Positions 1 through 9,216 are shown, numbered from the stretch's first letter. The stretch is 47,401 bases of DNA from an uncultured Hungatella sp. (GCA_910588505.1 CAJUPQ010000021.1:1-47401); one strand, 5' to 3'. The notes: generated by a model not told the origin, from the letters alone. Made by a program: numbers and translations.

Positions 1-318
1 TTCACCCCATCCTCCCTGACCATTGAGAAAGACTCCCAGGACCCTAATCTTTACTGCGCCCTCTTAAAAGGCCGGATCATAGGAACCTGCGCCGTCCTCC
101 CCTCAGGCAGACAACTCTATCTCTACGCCTTCCAGATCCTAGAAGAATACCAGGGACAGGGACTGGGCAAAGAATTCCTTTTAGGCATGTTTTGCATCCT
201 GTCCGACATAGGCGACTGGGTAACCATCCAGGTATCCGGCCAGAATTACATTGCCAGAAATCTCTACAAAAAGACAGGGTTCCAAACTACGGAATCCCTG
301 TCCTACTATCTCTATTAA
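1..318 (+). CDS. GNAT-family N-acetyltransferase, C-terminal part (5' end outside window)
   Basis: The frame is open from base 1 to the TAA at 316-318 and gives 105 residues of a GNAT fold. The acetyl-CoA pyrophosphate-binding motif is visible as YQGQGLGKEFL around residues 50-60, and the typical C-terminal segment with N-x-x-A-x-x-L-Y-x-K-x-G-F (residues about 82-94) follows. Such enzymes move an acetyl group from acetyl-CoA to an amine; the substrate cannot be told from this part. It converges with the relQ-like gene 48 bases downstream, and no clear terminator lies in between. The start is missing, so the full length is unknown. Confidence 0.85.
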   Translation, partial: FTPSSLTIEKDSQDPNLYCALLKGRIIGTCAVLPSGRQLYLYAFQILEEYQGQGLGKEFLLGMFCILSDIGDWVTIQVSGQNYIARNLYKKTGFQTTESLSYYLY

Positions 319-365
319 TGTTTTGTCCGGCGGGGCCAGGTCCTGTCAGGGGGATCCATGTCCTC

Positions 366-1076
366 CTAATCCCTCTTCACCTGGATCCCCTGGGACTCAA
401 TGCTCTGACGGATAGAAAGCATCTTCTCATCCGTCTGGGCGATAACGTCCGCGCACAGCTTCAGCTCCCGGCTGATATCCTCAGAGTCAATCAGCGGCTT
501 TTTATATTTCAGCTGGTGGTCCAGACTGGCCCAGAAGTCCATGGCAATGGTCCGAATCTGCACCTCCACCCGCATAAGCCTTTTCTCGTCGGAAAAAAAC
601 ACAGGGATCTCCACGATCATGTGGTAGCTTCTGTACCCGTTCTCCTTAGGGTTCATGATATAGTCCTTGATAGCGATCACCCGAATATCATCCTGGCGCA
701 TCAGCATCTCCGCCACCTGGTAAATGTCATCCACAAAAGAACAGATAACCCGCACCCCCGCAATGTCGTCCAGATGGTTGATCATGGACTCCACGGAGAT
801 CTCCAGATTCCTCCTCTGCAGCTTCTCCACAATGCTGATAGGCTTTTTCACCCTGGACTTGATCATCTCAATGGGATTTCTCTGGTTCCGCACCGACAGC
901 TCGTCGTTGAGCACTTCCAGCTTGGTCTTCACCTCCCGGATGGCACAGGTGTACATCATCATGGCCTCCTGAAACTGATGGGCCTGGACCAGGAAATTAT
1001 CCGGCACCTGAACCAGATGGGGGACGCTTACAATGGACTGCACCAGTTCGCTATTGGGGTTCATATTAATCCTCAT
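366..1076 (-). CDS. relQ: small alarmone synthetase, RelQ/YjbM-type GTP pyrophosphokinase
   Basis: The product (236 residues) is a stand-alone RelA/SpoT synthetase domain that makes (p)ppGpp from ATP and GTP/GDP in the cytosol, without the hydrolase, TGS and ACT domains of long Rel. Visible family signatures are the R-x-K-x-x-x-S segment near residues 74-81, D-D-I-A-G-V-R (about 102-108), the GYRSYHMIVEIPVFF strand with the catalytic tyrosine and the EVQIRTIAMDFWASLDHQLKYK segment. Length fits RelQ (about 210-240). It sits 31 bases after the Mrp gene on the same strand, so the two are probably co-transcribed from the promoter near 2023-2051. RelQ rather than RelP is preferred from the EVQIRT..FWASLDHQLKYK wording; this is recognition, not alignment. 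Confidence 0.9.
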   Translation of the reverse strand: MRINMNPNSELVQSIVSVPHLVQVPDNFLVQAHQFQEAMMMYTCAIREVKTKLEVLNDELSVRNQRNPIEMIKSRVKKPISIVEKLQRRNLEISVESMINHLDDIAGVRVICSFVDDIYQVAEMLMRQDDIRVIAIKDYIMNPKENGYRSYHMIVEIPVFFSDEKRLMRVEVQIRTIAMDFWASLDHQLKYKKPLIDSEDISRELKLCADVIAQTDEKMLSIRQSIESQGIQVKRD

Positions 1077-1107
1077 GGCCGCACCTCTGTCTCATTTCCA
1101 GGCCCCA

Positions 1108-1971
1108 TCAGGCGCCTGCGTTCATCCGGGCCGCCTTCTCGGCCGCGCCGTCAAGCCAGTCGCCCTCCAGGTACTCCACGGTCCCCGCATCCACCATCCC
1201 GGCGATCTTCGGATCAACGGGGATTCTGGCAAGAACCGGGATCCCATACTCTTCTGCCACCTGGTCAATATGGCTCTCCCCGAACACAGGGATCTTTTTC
1301 CCGCAGTCCGGACACTGCAGATAGCTCATATTTTCCACCACGCCCAAAATGGGGATCTCCATCTTCTTGGCCATGTTCACCGCCTTGCCCACGATCATGG
1401 ACACCAGCTCCTGCGGGGAAGTAACGATGATGATACCGTCCACAGGCAGGGACTGGAACACGGTCAACGGCACATCCCCGGTTCCCGGCGGCATATCCAC
1501 AAACATAAAGTCAATATCCTTCCAAAGGGTTTCGCTCCAGAACTGCTTCACCGCCCCCGCGATCACAGGCCCTCTCCAGATCACCGGATCCCTCTCGTCA
1601 TCCAAAAGCAGGTTGGCGGACATGATCTGAATCCCTGTGCTGGTGGTGGCCGGAACCATCAGCTTCTCATCCGTCAGGCCGATATCCCCGCTTATGCCAA
1701 AAGCCTTGGGGATAGACGGCCCTGTGATATCAGCGTCCAGAATAGCCGTCCGGTATCCCTTAGCGTTCATCTTTACCGCCATCATAGAGGTAACCAGGGA
1801 TTTCCCCACGCCGCCTTTCCCGCTGACAATGCCAATAACCTTTTTCACGGAACTTAAGGGGTGAAGAGCCTCCAGAAAGCTCTCCTGTTCCTGGGTCCTG
1901 CTGCTGCAGTCTGCCCCGCAGGTGCTGCAGTTGTGGGTGCAGTTTTCAATCTCGTTCTCATTCGCGCTCAT
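1108..1971 (-). CDS. mrp: Mrp/NBP35-family P-loop ATPase, Fe-S cluster carrier
   Basis: This 287-residue protein belongs to the ParA/MinD-like Mrp/NBP35 group of ATPases that hold and hand on Fe-S clusters in the cytosol. The deviant Walker A motif SGKGGVGKS lies near residues 49-57, a switch-like DMPPGTGD near 158-165, and a CPDCGKK pair of cysteines near 218-224 that would bridge a cluster between two subunits. The N-terminus carries extra cysteines (C-x3-C-x2-C-x3-C in residues 11-22), as in NBP35-like forms. The ATG is preceded by GAGGAGG. A sigma-A type promoter is visible upstream (2023-2051), and relQ follows after 31 bases. Confidence 0.9.
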   Translation of the reverse strand: MSANENEIENCTHNCSTCGADCSSRTQEQESFLEALHPLSSVKKVIGIVSGKGGVGKSLVTSMMAVKMNAKGYRTAILDADITGPSIPKAFGISGDIGLTDEKLMVPATTSTGIQIMSANLLLDDERDPVIWRGPVIAGAVKQFWSETLWKDIDFMFVDMPPGTGDVPLTVFQSLPVDGIIIVTSPQELVSMIVGKAVNMAKKMEIPILGVVENMSYLQCPDCGKKIPVFGESHIDQVAEEYGIPVLARIPVDPKIAGMVDAGTVEYLEGDWLDGAAEKAARMNAGA

Positions 1972-2022
1972 CTTGTCTGTAAAACCTCCTCAATCTCAAA
2001 TGTCATAACTTGTAATATCTCT

Positions 2023-2051
2023 ATTATAGAGTATATTTCTCAAAAAGTCCA
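2023..2051 (-). promoter_or_regulatory. putative sigma-A promoter of mrp-relQ
   Basis: On the minus strand TATAAT (2023-2028) is preceded by TGGACT (2046-2051) with a 17-base spacer. It lies about 50 bases upstream of the mrp start codon. The -10 box is perfect and the -35 box matches at four of six positions. Confidence 0.5.
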
Positions 2052-2082
2052 TATGCATGAAAAAACTATGAACAGCAACCTC

Positions 2083-2640
2083 TCACGCCGATTTACGTAT
2101 GAGCCGGAAGATCCCGGTCTGCTCCATGGCCATGGTCATGGTATAAAACAGAAATGAATTAACCGGCCACATAACCAGGTTCTTGATGACCCGCATAGGC
2201 AGAAGTACAAAAAACCCCTTTCCATACATCATATCCAGCCACAGCGTTCCAAGGATCATATTGCACACTACGGACACGCAAAGCTCCGCCGCCAAGACTC
2301 GAACAATAGTCAGCTTCCTCTTGTAAAAAAAGCACCCGTAAAGAACCCCTGCTGTCATGGCCCCTACGGTCCATCCCGGGAAAAACGCCCCTGTGGGCTT
2401 GATCAGGTATTTCAGAATATCCAAAGCCCCTCCGTAAAAACAGCCGGTTGCCGGACCAAACAGGTAGTACACAAACTGATTGGCAATGCTGGAAAACCCG
2501 ATCTTGATGAAATCGCCGATCTGGACGGTCAGTGACCCCAGTATGATGCCGATCGACGCAAACATGGCTATGGTGGTGACAGTCCTCACATGTTTCAGTT
2601 CATTGTAAGAATCCTGGAACAAAGTTGCCAATTTTTTCAT
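2083..2640 (-). CDS. folT: ECF transporter substrate-binding (S) component, folate type
   Basis: The product is a 185-residue, very hydrophobic protein with about six membrane segments (for example residues 22-42, 55-75, 88-105, 113-135, 155-172), typical of energy-coupling-factor S components. Such a protein binds a vitamin and joins the shared EcfAA'T module, which is not encoded in this window. The family call to folate rests on two things: overall FolT-like wording, and the THF riboswitch in its leader (2701-2798), which is nearly always found with folate genes. SD AGGAGG lies 10 bases before the ATG. An anti-SD CUCCU upstream (2678-2682) suggests control of translation initiation. Confidence 0.85.
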   Translation of the reverse strand: MKKLATLFQDSYNELKHVRTVTTIAMFASIGIILGSLTVQIGDFIKIGFSSIANQFVYYLFGPATGCFYGGALDILKYLIKPTGAFFPGWTVGAMTAGVLYGCFFYKRKLTIVRVLAAELCVSVVCNMILGTLWLDMMYGKGFFVLLPMRVIKNLVMWPVNSFLFYTMTMAMEQTGIFRLIRKSA

Positions 2641-2700
2641 AAAAAAATTACCTCCTTTGCAGACCTCTTACCACAACAGGAGATAATCCTATCTTCCATT

Positions 2701-2798
2701 GCAGCGGGATGCGGCCTGCGCACCGCAAGAAAAATTCTTTTCGTCCGGCTGGCAACTCCCCGTCCAGCCGGCACTTAACGCGCGCGGGCCTACTCTGC
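2701..2798 (-). ncRNA. tetrahydrofolate (THF) riboswitch in the folT leader
   Basis: Read on the minus strand the segment has the conserved blocks of the THF riboswitch in the right order: GAGUAG (2790-2795), GCGUUAAGUGCC (2770-2781), GGACGAAAA (2738-2746), UUGCGGU (2722-2728) and CCGCAUCC (2707-2714). The outer stem pairs GCAG..GCGGG-type ends, and an inner stem pairs GCCGGCUGG with CCAGCCGG. The aptamer ends about 60 bases before the folT start. Between them, CUCCU (2678-2682) can pair with the AGGAG of the ribosome binding site (2651-2656), and no strong terminator with a U-run is seen, so translational control is the likely mode. Confidence 0.93.
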
Positions 2799-2919
2799 TT
2801 TCTGTATTTTATTTTTTGCGGCCTTTCGAGGATTCCCGTAAGGACCGCTTTCTGTATTAGCATATCATATCTTTTGGGAAATGCAAGCTTTTTTTAAGTT
2901 CCCAATATCATTCAAAAAT

Positions 2920-4407
2920 CTACCCCAAATTCGTATACCCCATCAAGCTCTCATCCACCTCCCTTGCCGCCTCCCGGCCTTCCCGGATAGCCCACACCAC
3001 CAGAGACTGTCCCCTGTGCATATCCCCGGCCACAAACACCCGTTTCTCGCTGGTCCCATACCGCCCCGGCGCCGTACACACATTGGTCCTCTCATCCACC
3101 TTCACACCAAAAGCATCAGTCACATACTTCTGGCTCCCCAAAAATCCGGCGGCGATCAGCGCCAGGTCCGCAGAAATCTCCTTCTCGCTTCCCTCCACCG
3201 GCGCCATCTCCACGCGCCCGGTCTTGCCGTTTTCCTTTGGTTCCAGCCCCACCAGGACCACGCTTTTCAGCATCCCGTTCTTATCCTTCCGAAACTCCTT
3301 CACCGTAGTCTCATAGACTCTCGGGTCCTTTCCAAACACCGCCGCGGCCTCCTCCTGGCCGTAATCCGTCTTAAACACCTTGGGCCACTGAGGCCACCCG
3401 TTGCCCTCTGCCCGCTTTTCGGGCAGCTTTGGCATCATCTCCACCTGCACCACCGAGGCGCAGCCGTGGCGCACGCAGGTAGCCACGCAGTCATTGCCCG
3501 TGTCGCCGCCGCCGATGACCACCACCCGTTTGCCCTTTGCAGACACGAACTTTCCGTCCTTAAACTCCGAATCCAGAAGGCTTTTGGTCGTCCCCTTTAA
3601 AAAGTCCACCGCAAAATAAATGCCCTGGGCCTCCCTTCCCGGGACCTTGATGTCCCTGGGCTGGCCGGCCCCGCAGGCCAAAAGCACGCAGTCAAACTCT
3701 TTCAAAAGCTTTTGGGCCCTTAGGTTTTTCCCCACGTCAACGCCCGTCTCAAAGACCACGCCCTCCTGCTCCATCACCCGGACCTTCCGGTCAATGATCT
3801 CCTTTTCCAGCTTCATGTTGGGGATGCCGTACATCAAAAGCCCCCCAACCCGGTCGTCCCGCTCAAACACGGTAACGCTGTGGCCCCTTTTATTCAACTG
3901 GTCCGCAGCCGCCAGCCCCGCAGGGCCGGAGCCCACCACTGCCACCCGCTTTCCCGTGCGAATCCTGGGAGGCCTTGGGCCTGCCTGGCCCTGGCTGTAG
4001 GCCCGCTCCACGATAGCCCGCTCATTTTCTTTGATGGACACAGGCTCATCATTCAGCCCGCAGGTGCAGGCCGCCTCGCAGGGGGCGGGGCAGACCCTGG
4101 AAGTAAACTCCGGAAAATTGTTGGTCTTTCTCAGCCGGTCAAAAGCCTGGCTCCAGCTTCCCTGGTAAACCAGATCATTCCACTCCGGAATCAGGTTATT
4201 TAAAGGACAGCCGGACACCATGCCCCCCAGCATCATCCCCGACTGGCAGAACGGAACCCCGCACTCCATGCACCTGGCGCCCTGGCGTCTCTGCTCCTCC
4301 TCGCATAAAGGGCTGTGAAACTCCCGGTAGTCCCGGATTCGGATCTTCGGGTCCACGCTTGGACCCAAAATCCTGTCAAACTCTAAAAATCCTGTTGGCT
4401 TTCCCAT
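2920..4407 (-). CDS. gltD: glutamate synthase (NADPH) small subunit
   Basis: This 495-residue flavoprotein feeds electrons from NADPH through FAD and Fe-S clusters to the GltB subunit. The N-terminal cysteine-rich region holds two Fe-S ligand groups: CMECGVPFC with a following C (about residues 46-70), and CPAPCEAACTCG (about 106-117). The FAD-binding Rossmann motif GSGPAGLAAA is near 158-167, the NADPH-binding VIGGGDTGND near 297-306, and the C-terminal FAD motif GDMHRGQSLVVWAI near 463-476. Length matches the family. It starts 14 bases after the gltB stop with SD AAGGAGGAG, so the pair forms one operon. Confidence 0.96.
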   Translation of the reverse strand: MGKPTGFLEFDRILGPSVDPKIRIRDYREFHSPLCEEEQRRQGARCMECGVPFCQSGMMLGGMVSGCPLNNLIPEWNDLVYQGSWSQAFDRLRKTNNFPEFTSRVCPAPCEAACTCGLNDEPVSIKENERAIVERAYSQGQAGPRPPRIRTGKRVAVVGSGPAGLAAADQLNKRGHSVTVFERDDRVGGLLMYGIPNMKLEKEIIDRKVRVMEQEGVVFETGVDVGKNLRAQKLLKEFDCVLLACGAGQPRDIKVPGREAQGIYFAVDFLKGTTKSLLDSEFKDGKFVSAKGKRVVVIGGGDTGNDCVATCVRHGCASVVQVEMMPKLPEKRAEGNGWPQWPKVFKTDYGQEEAAAVFGKDPRVYETTVKEFRKDKNGMLKSVVLVGLEPKENGKTGRVEMAPVEGSEKEISADLALIAAGFLGSQKYVTDAFGVKVDERTNVCTAPGRYGTSEKRVFVAGDMHRGQSLVVWAIREGREAAREVDESLMGYTNLG

Positions 4408-4421
4408 GTGCCGCTCCTCCT

Positions 4422-7400
4422 TTACCCTTCCCTGGTGTTGGCGTAAAACGCCTCGATCTGCGCCTGCTCGCTGCTCAAGCCCTTTTCCTCCATCTGCACG
4501 ATGGTGTTCATCATTCTCCGGTAATCGTGAGGCACAATCCTCTTAAACCTGGGCAGATACTGGCCGAAATGCTCCAAAATCTCCTTGCCCTTGGGGGAGT
4601 TGGTATAAGACACGTGCTCCTGAATCATGGCCTTAAGCTCCAGCACGTCATACTTATTCGCCACCTCCTCAAAAGACACCATCTCCTTGTTGAGACGTCG
4701 GTACAAATCATTTCCCTCATCCAGCACATAGGCAATGCCTCCGCTCATGCCCGCCGCGAAATTCTTGCCCGTAGTTCCAAGGATAACCACCCGGCCGCCG
4801 GTCATGTACTCGCAGCCGTGGTCCCCCACGCCCTCCACCACCGCCGTGGCTCCCGAATTGCGGACACAGAAACGCTCCCCGGCCACGCCGTTAATAAACG
4901 CTTTCCCGCTGGTGGCCCCGTAGAGAGCCACATTTCCGATGATGATATTTTCCTCCGCCTTAAACTTTACCCCCGCGGGCGGATACACCACAAGCTTTCC
5001 GCCGGAAAGCCCTTTGCCGAAATAATCATTGCTGTCGCCCACCAGCTCCAGCGTCAGGCCCCTGGGGATAAACGCCCCAAAGCTCTGGCCCCCGCTGCCC
5101 TTACAGCGGATGGTAAAGCTGTCCTCCGGAAGTCCCTCCGGGTGCAGCCTGGTGATCTCCGACCCCAAAATCGTGCCTAAGGTCCGGTCCACATTGGACA
5201 CGTCCGTCTCAATGCTCCTCTTCTGCCCCGCGGCCAGAGCCGGCTTTAACGTCTTTAAGAAAACCCGTTCATCCACCGAGTCGGACAATTTAAAATCAAA
5301 AGCCTGTTTTGACTTGTACCCTGCCAGCTTCACCTCCCCATAAGGATTGCCAAGGAGACTGCTCAAATCCACCCTGGCAGCCCTGCCCCCCAAAGCCTCA
5401 TCCCGTCTCTTTAACAAATCCGTCCTCCCCACCAGCTCATCCATAGTGGGTATCCCCAGGGCGGCCATGTACTCCCTCAGCTCCTGGGCCACGAACCGCA
5501 TGAAATTCATCACATACTCCGGCTTTCCCTTAAACCGCTTGCGAAGCTTGGGATTCTGGGTGGCAATGCCCACAGGGCAGGTATCCAAATTGCACACCCG
5601 CATCATGACGCACCCCATGGTCACCAGGGGCGCCGTGGCAAATCCAAATTCCTCCGCCCCCAGCATACAGGCAATGGCCACATCCCGGCCGGTCATCAGC
5701 TTCCCGTCGGTCTCCAAAATCACCTTGTCCCGCAGCCCGTTCATAATCAGGGCCTGGTGGGCCTCCGCAACCCCCAGCTCCCAGGGAAGTCCTGCATTGT
5801 AAATAGAATTCGGCGGCGCGGCCCCTGTGCCCCCGTCAAAGGACGAAACCAAGATCACCTGGGCCCCGGCCTTGGCAACCCCCGCGGCCACAGTGCCCAC
5901 CCCCGCCTCGGACACCAGTTTCACGGAAATCCTGGCCTGGGTGTTGGAATTTTTCAGGTCAAAAATCAGTTGGGCCAGATCTTCGATGGAGTAAATGTCA
6001 TGGTGAGGCGGCGGCGAGATCAGCCCCACCCCTGTGGTAGAATGGCGGGTCTTTGCCACCCAGGGATACACCTTTTTCCCCGGAAGCTGTCCGCCCTCCC
6101 CGGGCTTTGCCCCCTGGGCCATCTTAATCTGAATCTCCCGGGCGCTGACCAGATACCGGGACGTGACGCCAAACCGCCCCGAAGCCACCTGCTTGATGGC
6201 AGAGCAGGTATTTTGGCCCTGGCCCTTCCCCATTGCCGACCCAAGGCGCTCCAAGCTCTCCCCGCCTTCCCCGCTGTTGGATTTGCCCCCCAGCCGGTTC
6301 ATGGCAATGGCCAGCGTCTCGTGGGCTTCCTGGGAAATGGACCCATAAGACATGGCGCCGGTCTTAAACCGCTTCACAATGGAATCCACGCTCTCCACCT
6401 GCTCCAGGGGAATGCCGCCCTTTGGGTCATACTTAAAATCAAGGATGCTCCGCAGATTCATGGTCCGCCCCTCCCTGTGTATGGCCCGGGAATACTGTTT
6501 AAAGGTCTCATAATCCCCGTTTCTCGTGGCCTCCTGCAAAAGATGGATGGTCAGCGGGTCGTAAAGGTGCTCCTCCTTTCCCGCCCGCTCCTTGTGGCTC
6601 CCCGCGCTGTCCAGCGTCAAATCCACGTCAAGGCCCAGAGGGTCAAAAGCCGCCGAATGAAGGCTGGCCACATCCCCCGCAATATCCTCCAGGGTGATGC
6701 CGCCCACCCGGCTTACGGTGTTGGTAAAATATTTGTCCACCACCTCCTTAGAAATGCCGATGGCCTCAAAAATCTGGGAGCCCTGGTAGGACTGAATGGT
6801 CGAAATCCCCATTTTGGACGCGATCTTTACAATGCCGTGGAGCACCGCGCTGTTATAATCCTCCACCGCTGCATAATAATCCTTGTGAAGCATTCCCGAC
6901 TCGATCAGGTACTGGATAGATTCCTGGGCCAGATAAGGGTTCACCGCACAGGCCCCGTACCCCAAAAGGGCCGCAAAATGGTGAACCTCCCTGGGCTCCC
7001 CGCTCTCCAAAATCAATGCCACGCCGGTGCGCTTCTTAGTCTTAACCAGATGCTGCTGCAGAGCCGACACCGCCAACAGAGAAGGGATCGGCACATGGTT
7101 TTCGTCAATATCCCGGTCCGACAAAATAATAATGTTCGCCCCCGCCCGGTGCGCCCGGTCCACCTCCAGAAACAGCCGGTCAATAGCTTTTTCCAGAGAA
7201 GTATTTTTATAGTAGGTAATGGGAATGACCTCCACCTGAAAGCCCGGCCTTTTCATGTATTTGATCTTCAAAAGATCCGTGCAGGTGAGAATGGGATTGT
7301 TCACCTGGAGAATCTTGCAGTTCTCCGGCTTTTCCTCCAAAACATTTCCGTCCTCCCCCACAAACACAGTGGTGCTGGTGACAATGGCCTCCCGGATAGA

Positions 7401-8963
7401 GTCAATAGGCGGATTGGTTACCTGGGCAAACAACTGCTTAAAATAGTTGAACAAGGGCTGATGTTTCTTTGACAGCACCGCAAGAGGGATGTCCGCTCCC
7501 ATAGCCGCAGCCGGCTCCGCCCCGTTAAGAGCCATGGGCAAGATCATGTTTTGCAATTGCTCATAGGTGTAGCCGTAGGTTTTCTGAAGCCTTGCCCGCT
7601 TCTCCCCGGTCATCCCCGGAACGCCCACATTGGGGATTTTTAAATGTTTCAGCTCCACCAGATAAGAATCCAGCCATTGGCCGTAAGGCTTTCTGCCTGC
7701 GTAGTAAAGCTTCAATTCCTCGTCCGCCACGATTTTTCCCTGCCTGGTGTCCACCAGAAGCATTTTCCCCGGGCGCAGCCGGTCTTTTTTTAACACATGG
7801 GTCTGGTCAATGTCAATGGCCCCCACCTCGGAAGCCAGGATTACATACCCGTCGTCGGTCACATAGTACCTGGAGGGCCGCAGGCCGTTGCGGTCCAGCA
7901 CCGCCCCCAGCACGTCCCCGTCGGAAAATACCATGGAAGCCGGGCCGTCCCAGGGCTCCATCATGGTGGCATAATAATGGTAGAAATCCTTCACCTCCTG
8001 GGGCATGGACTGATCGTACTGCCACGGTGCGGGAATCAGAATCATCACTGCCAAAGGCAGATCCATGCCGCTCATCATCATAAATTCCAGGGCATTGTCC
8101 ACCATAGCCGAGTCGGACCCCTCCTGATTGATGATGGGCAGAACCTTGTGCATCTCGTTCTTAAAGAACGGGGACTCCATGGTTTCCTCCCTGGCCAGCA
8201 TCTTGTCCACATTGCCCCGGATGGTGTTGATCTCCCCGTTGTGGACAATGATCCGGTTTGGGTGGGCCCGCATCCAACTTGGATTGGTGTTGGTGCTGAA
8301 CCTGGAGTGAACCGTGGCCAGGGCGGATTCATAATCCTGGTCCTGGAGATCGGGAAAGAACTGCCGAAGCTCCTTCACCAGAAACATTCCCTTGTACACA
8401 ATGGTCCGGCTGCTTAAGGACACCACGTAAGTATTGTCACTGCTCTGCTCAAACACCCGGCGGGCCACGTAAAGCCTGCGGTCAAACTCCAGCCCCTTTT
8501 CCATGGCCTCCGGCTTTTTCACAAAGCACTGGAGGATGCAGGGCATCTTATCAACCGCCTTTTTCGCCAGCAGCTCCGGTTTTACGGGAACCTTGCGCCA
8601 TCCAAGAAATGTAAGCCCCTCTTTCTCCACAATAATCTCAAACATTTTCATGGCCTGCCTTCTGGCCAGCATATCCTGGGGCAAAAAAAACATGCCGACA
8701 CCATACTCTCTCTCATCCCCAAGCTCAATCCCAAGAGGCTTTGTCACCTTCTTGAAAAACTTGTGGGAGATCTGAAGCATGATACCGACACCATCGCCAG
8801 TCTTGCCCTCTCCGTCTTTTCCCGCCCTGTGTTCCAGGTTCTCCACAATGCCAAGCGCCTGTTCCACGGTTTTGTGGGTTTTAATCCCTTTCATGTTCAC
8901 CACCGCGCCAATGCCGCAACTGTCGTGCTCGAACCTCGGGTCGTACAGGCCCCTCTGTTCCAT
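4422..8963 (-). CDS. gltB: glutamate synthase large subunit, ferredoxin/NADPH type
   Basis: GltB turns glutamine and 2-oxoglutarate into two glutamates. The class-II glutaminase domain begins at once: EHDSCGIG places the nucleophile Cys16 after a short propeptide. A second central domain follows, then the FMN-binding synthase domain with the [3Fe-4S] ligands C-x5-C-x4-C in CVMMRVCNLDTC, and a C-terminal GXGXG helix domain. The 1513 residues fit the bacterial alpha subunit. Two start codons are possible. The ATG at 8969 touches the SD (GGGAGG), while the one at 8963 has a 6-base spacing and is preferred. The promoter at 9055-9083 gives a leader of roughly 80 bases, and gltD follows directly. 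Confidence 0.96.
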   Translation of the reverse strand: MEQRGLYDPRFEHDSCGIGAVVNMKGIKTHKTVEQALGIVENLEHRAGKDGEGKTGDGVGIMLQISHKFFKKVTKPLGIELGDEREYGVGMFFLPQDMLARRQAMKMFEIIVEKEGLTFLGWRKVPVKPELLAKKAVDKMPCILQCFVKKPEAMEKGLEFDRRLYVARRVFEQSSDNTYVVSLSSRTIVYKGMFLVKELRQFFPDLQDQDYESALATVHSRFSTNTNPSWMRAHPNRIIVHNGEINTIRGNVDKMLAREETMESPFFKNEMHKVLPIINQEGSDSAMVDNALEFMMMSGMDLPLAVMILIPAPWQYDQSMPQEVKDFYHYYATMMEPWDGPASMVFSDGDVLGAVLDRNGLRPSRYYVTDDGYVILASEVGAIDIDQTHVLKKDRLRPGKMLLVDTRQGKIVADEELKLYYAGRKPYGQWLDSYLVELKHLKIPNVGVPGMTGEKRARLQKTYGYTYEQLQNMILPMALNGAEPAAAMGADIPLAVLSKKHQPLFNYFKQLFAQVTNPPIDSIREAIVTSTTVFVGEDGNVLEEKPENCKILQVNNPILTCTDLLKIKYMKRPGFQVEVIPITYYKNTSLEKAIDRLFLEVDRAHRAGANIIILSDRDIDENHVPIPSLLAVSALQQHLVKTKKRTGVALILESGEPREVHHFAALLGYGACAVNPYLAQESIQYLIESGMLHKDYYAAVEDYNSAVLHGIVKIASKMGISTIQSYQGSQIFEAIGISKEVVDKYFTNTVSRVGGITLEDIAGDVASLHSAAFDPLGLDVDLTLDSAGSHKERAGKEEHLYDPLTIHLLQEATRNGDYETFKQYSRAIHREGRTMNLRSILDFKYDPKGGIPLEQVESVDSIVKRFKTGAMSYGSISQEAHETLAIAMNRLGGKSNSGEGGESLERLGSAMGKGQGQNTCSAIKQVASGRFGVTSRYLVSAREIQIKMAQGAKPGEGGQLPGKKVYPWVAKTRHSTTGVGLISPPPHHDIYSIEDLAQLIFDLKNSNTQARISVKLVSEAGVGTVAAGVAKAGAQVILVSSFDGGTGAAPPNSIYNAGLPWELGVAEAHQALIMNGLRDKVILETDGKLMTGRDVAIACMLGAEEFGFATAPLVTMGCVMMRVCNLDTCPVGIATQNPKLRKRFKGKPEYVMNFMRFVAQELREYMAALGIPTMDELVGRTDLLKRRDEALGGRAARVDLSSLLGNPYGEVKLAGYKSKQAFDFKLSDSVDERVFLKTLKPALAAGQKRSIETDVSNVDRTLGTILGSEITRLHPEGLPEDSFTIRCKGSGGQSFGAFIPRGLTLELVGDSNDYFGKGLSGGKLVVYPPAGVKFKAEENIIIGNVALYGATSGKAFINGVAGERFCVRNSGATAVVEGVGDHGCEYMTGGRVVILGTTGKNFAAGMSGGIAYVLDEGNDLYRRLNKEMVSFEEVANKYDVLELKAMIQEHVSYTNSPKGKEILEHFGQYLPRFKRIVPHDYRRMMNTIVQMEEKGLSSEQAQIEAFYANTREG

Positions 8964-9054
8964 AGCCATCCTCCCTTTCGCAGGCGCAGGCGTGTAGGCT
9001 GTTGCCTATGCCCTTTGTCCTGTTTTTTTGTTTTTGTTTTAAAATGCTGACATG

Positions 9055-9083
9055 ATGATACTACTTTTGAACCGATTTGTAAA
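9055..9083 (-). promoter_or_regulatory. putative sigma-A promoter of gltBD
   Basis: On the minus strand TTTACA (9078-9083) and TATCAT (9055-9060) are separated by exactly 17 bases, about 90 bases upstream of gltB. An inverted repeat (9133-9160) sits about 50 bases further upstream and could be an operator. Confidence 0.65.
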
Positions 9084-9132
9084 TAGTTTTTCAGGCTGTT
9101 TTTTAGGGAAATTGTCAGATTATCAGAAAATA

Positions 9133-9160
9133 AATCAGTATATGGTTAAATATACTGATT
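9133..9160. repeat. inverted repeat upstream of the gltBD promoter
   Basis: AATCAGTATA (9133-9142) and TATACTGATT (9151-9160) are perfect 10-base inverted arms around 8 bases. It could be a regulator binding site for gltBD or part of the decayed toxin gene next to it. No T-run follows on either strand, so it is not a terminator. Confidence 0.5.
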
Positions 9161-9163
9161 ATA

Positions 9164-9214
9164 TTAGCGATCATTTTTATTAGTCTGATAGATTGGTTTT
9201 ACATCATACCGCAT
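9164..9214 (-). pseudogene. remnant of YafQ/RelE-like toxin gene start
   Basis: An ATG lies 2 bases after the antitoxin-remnant stop and starts a 16-codon frame beginning MRYDVKP. That looks like the usual first residues of YafQ-type mRNA interferases (M-[KR]-Y-x-V-K). The frame ends after 16 codons, so any toxin is lost. The call depends on the adjacent antitoxin remnant. Confidence 0.4.
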
Positions 9215-9216
9215 AT

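Noticed and set aside
192..1424. Long plus-strand open frame of 410 codons opposite relQ and mrp
   Set aside because: It is the His/Pro/Arg-rich shadow of two well-recognised minus-strand genes and has no SD or family features.
2870..2906. Terminator after gltD
   Set aside because: TTGGGAA and TTCCCAA can pair, but the T-run is in the loop, not after the stem, so it does not look like an intrinsic terminator.
5757..7472. Plus-strand open frame of 571 codons inside gltB
   Set aside because: It is antisense to a clear glutamate synthase gene, has shadow-type composition, and no family resemblance.
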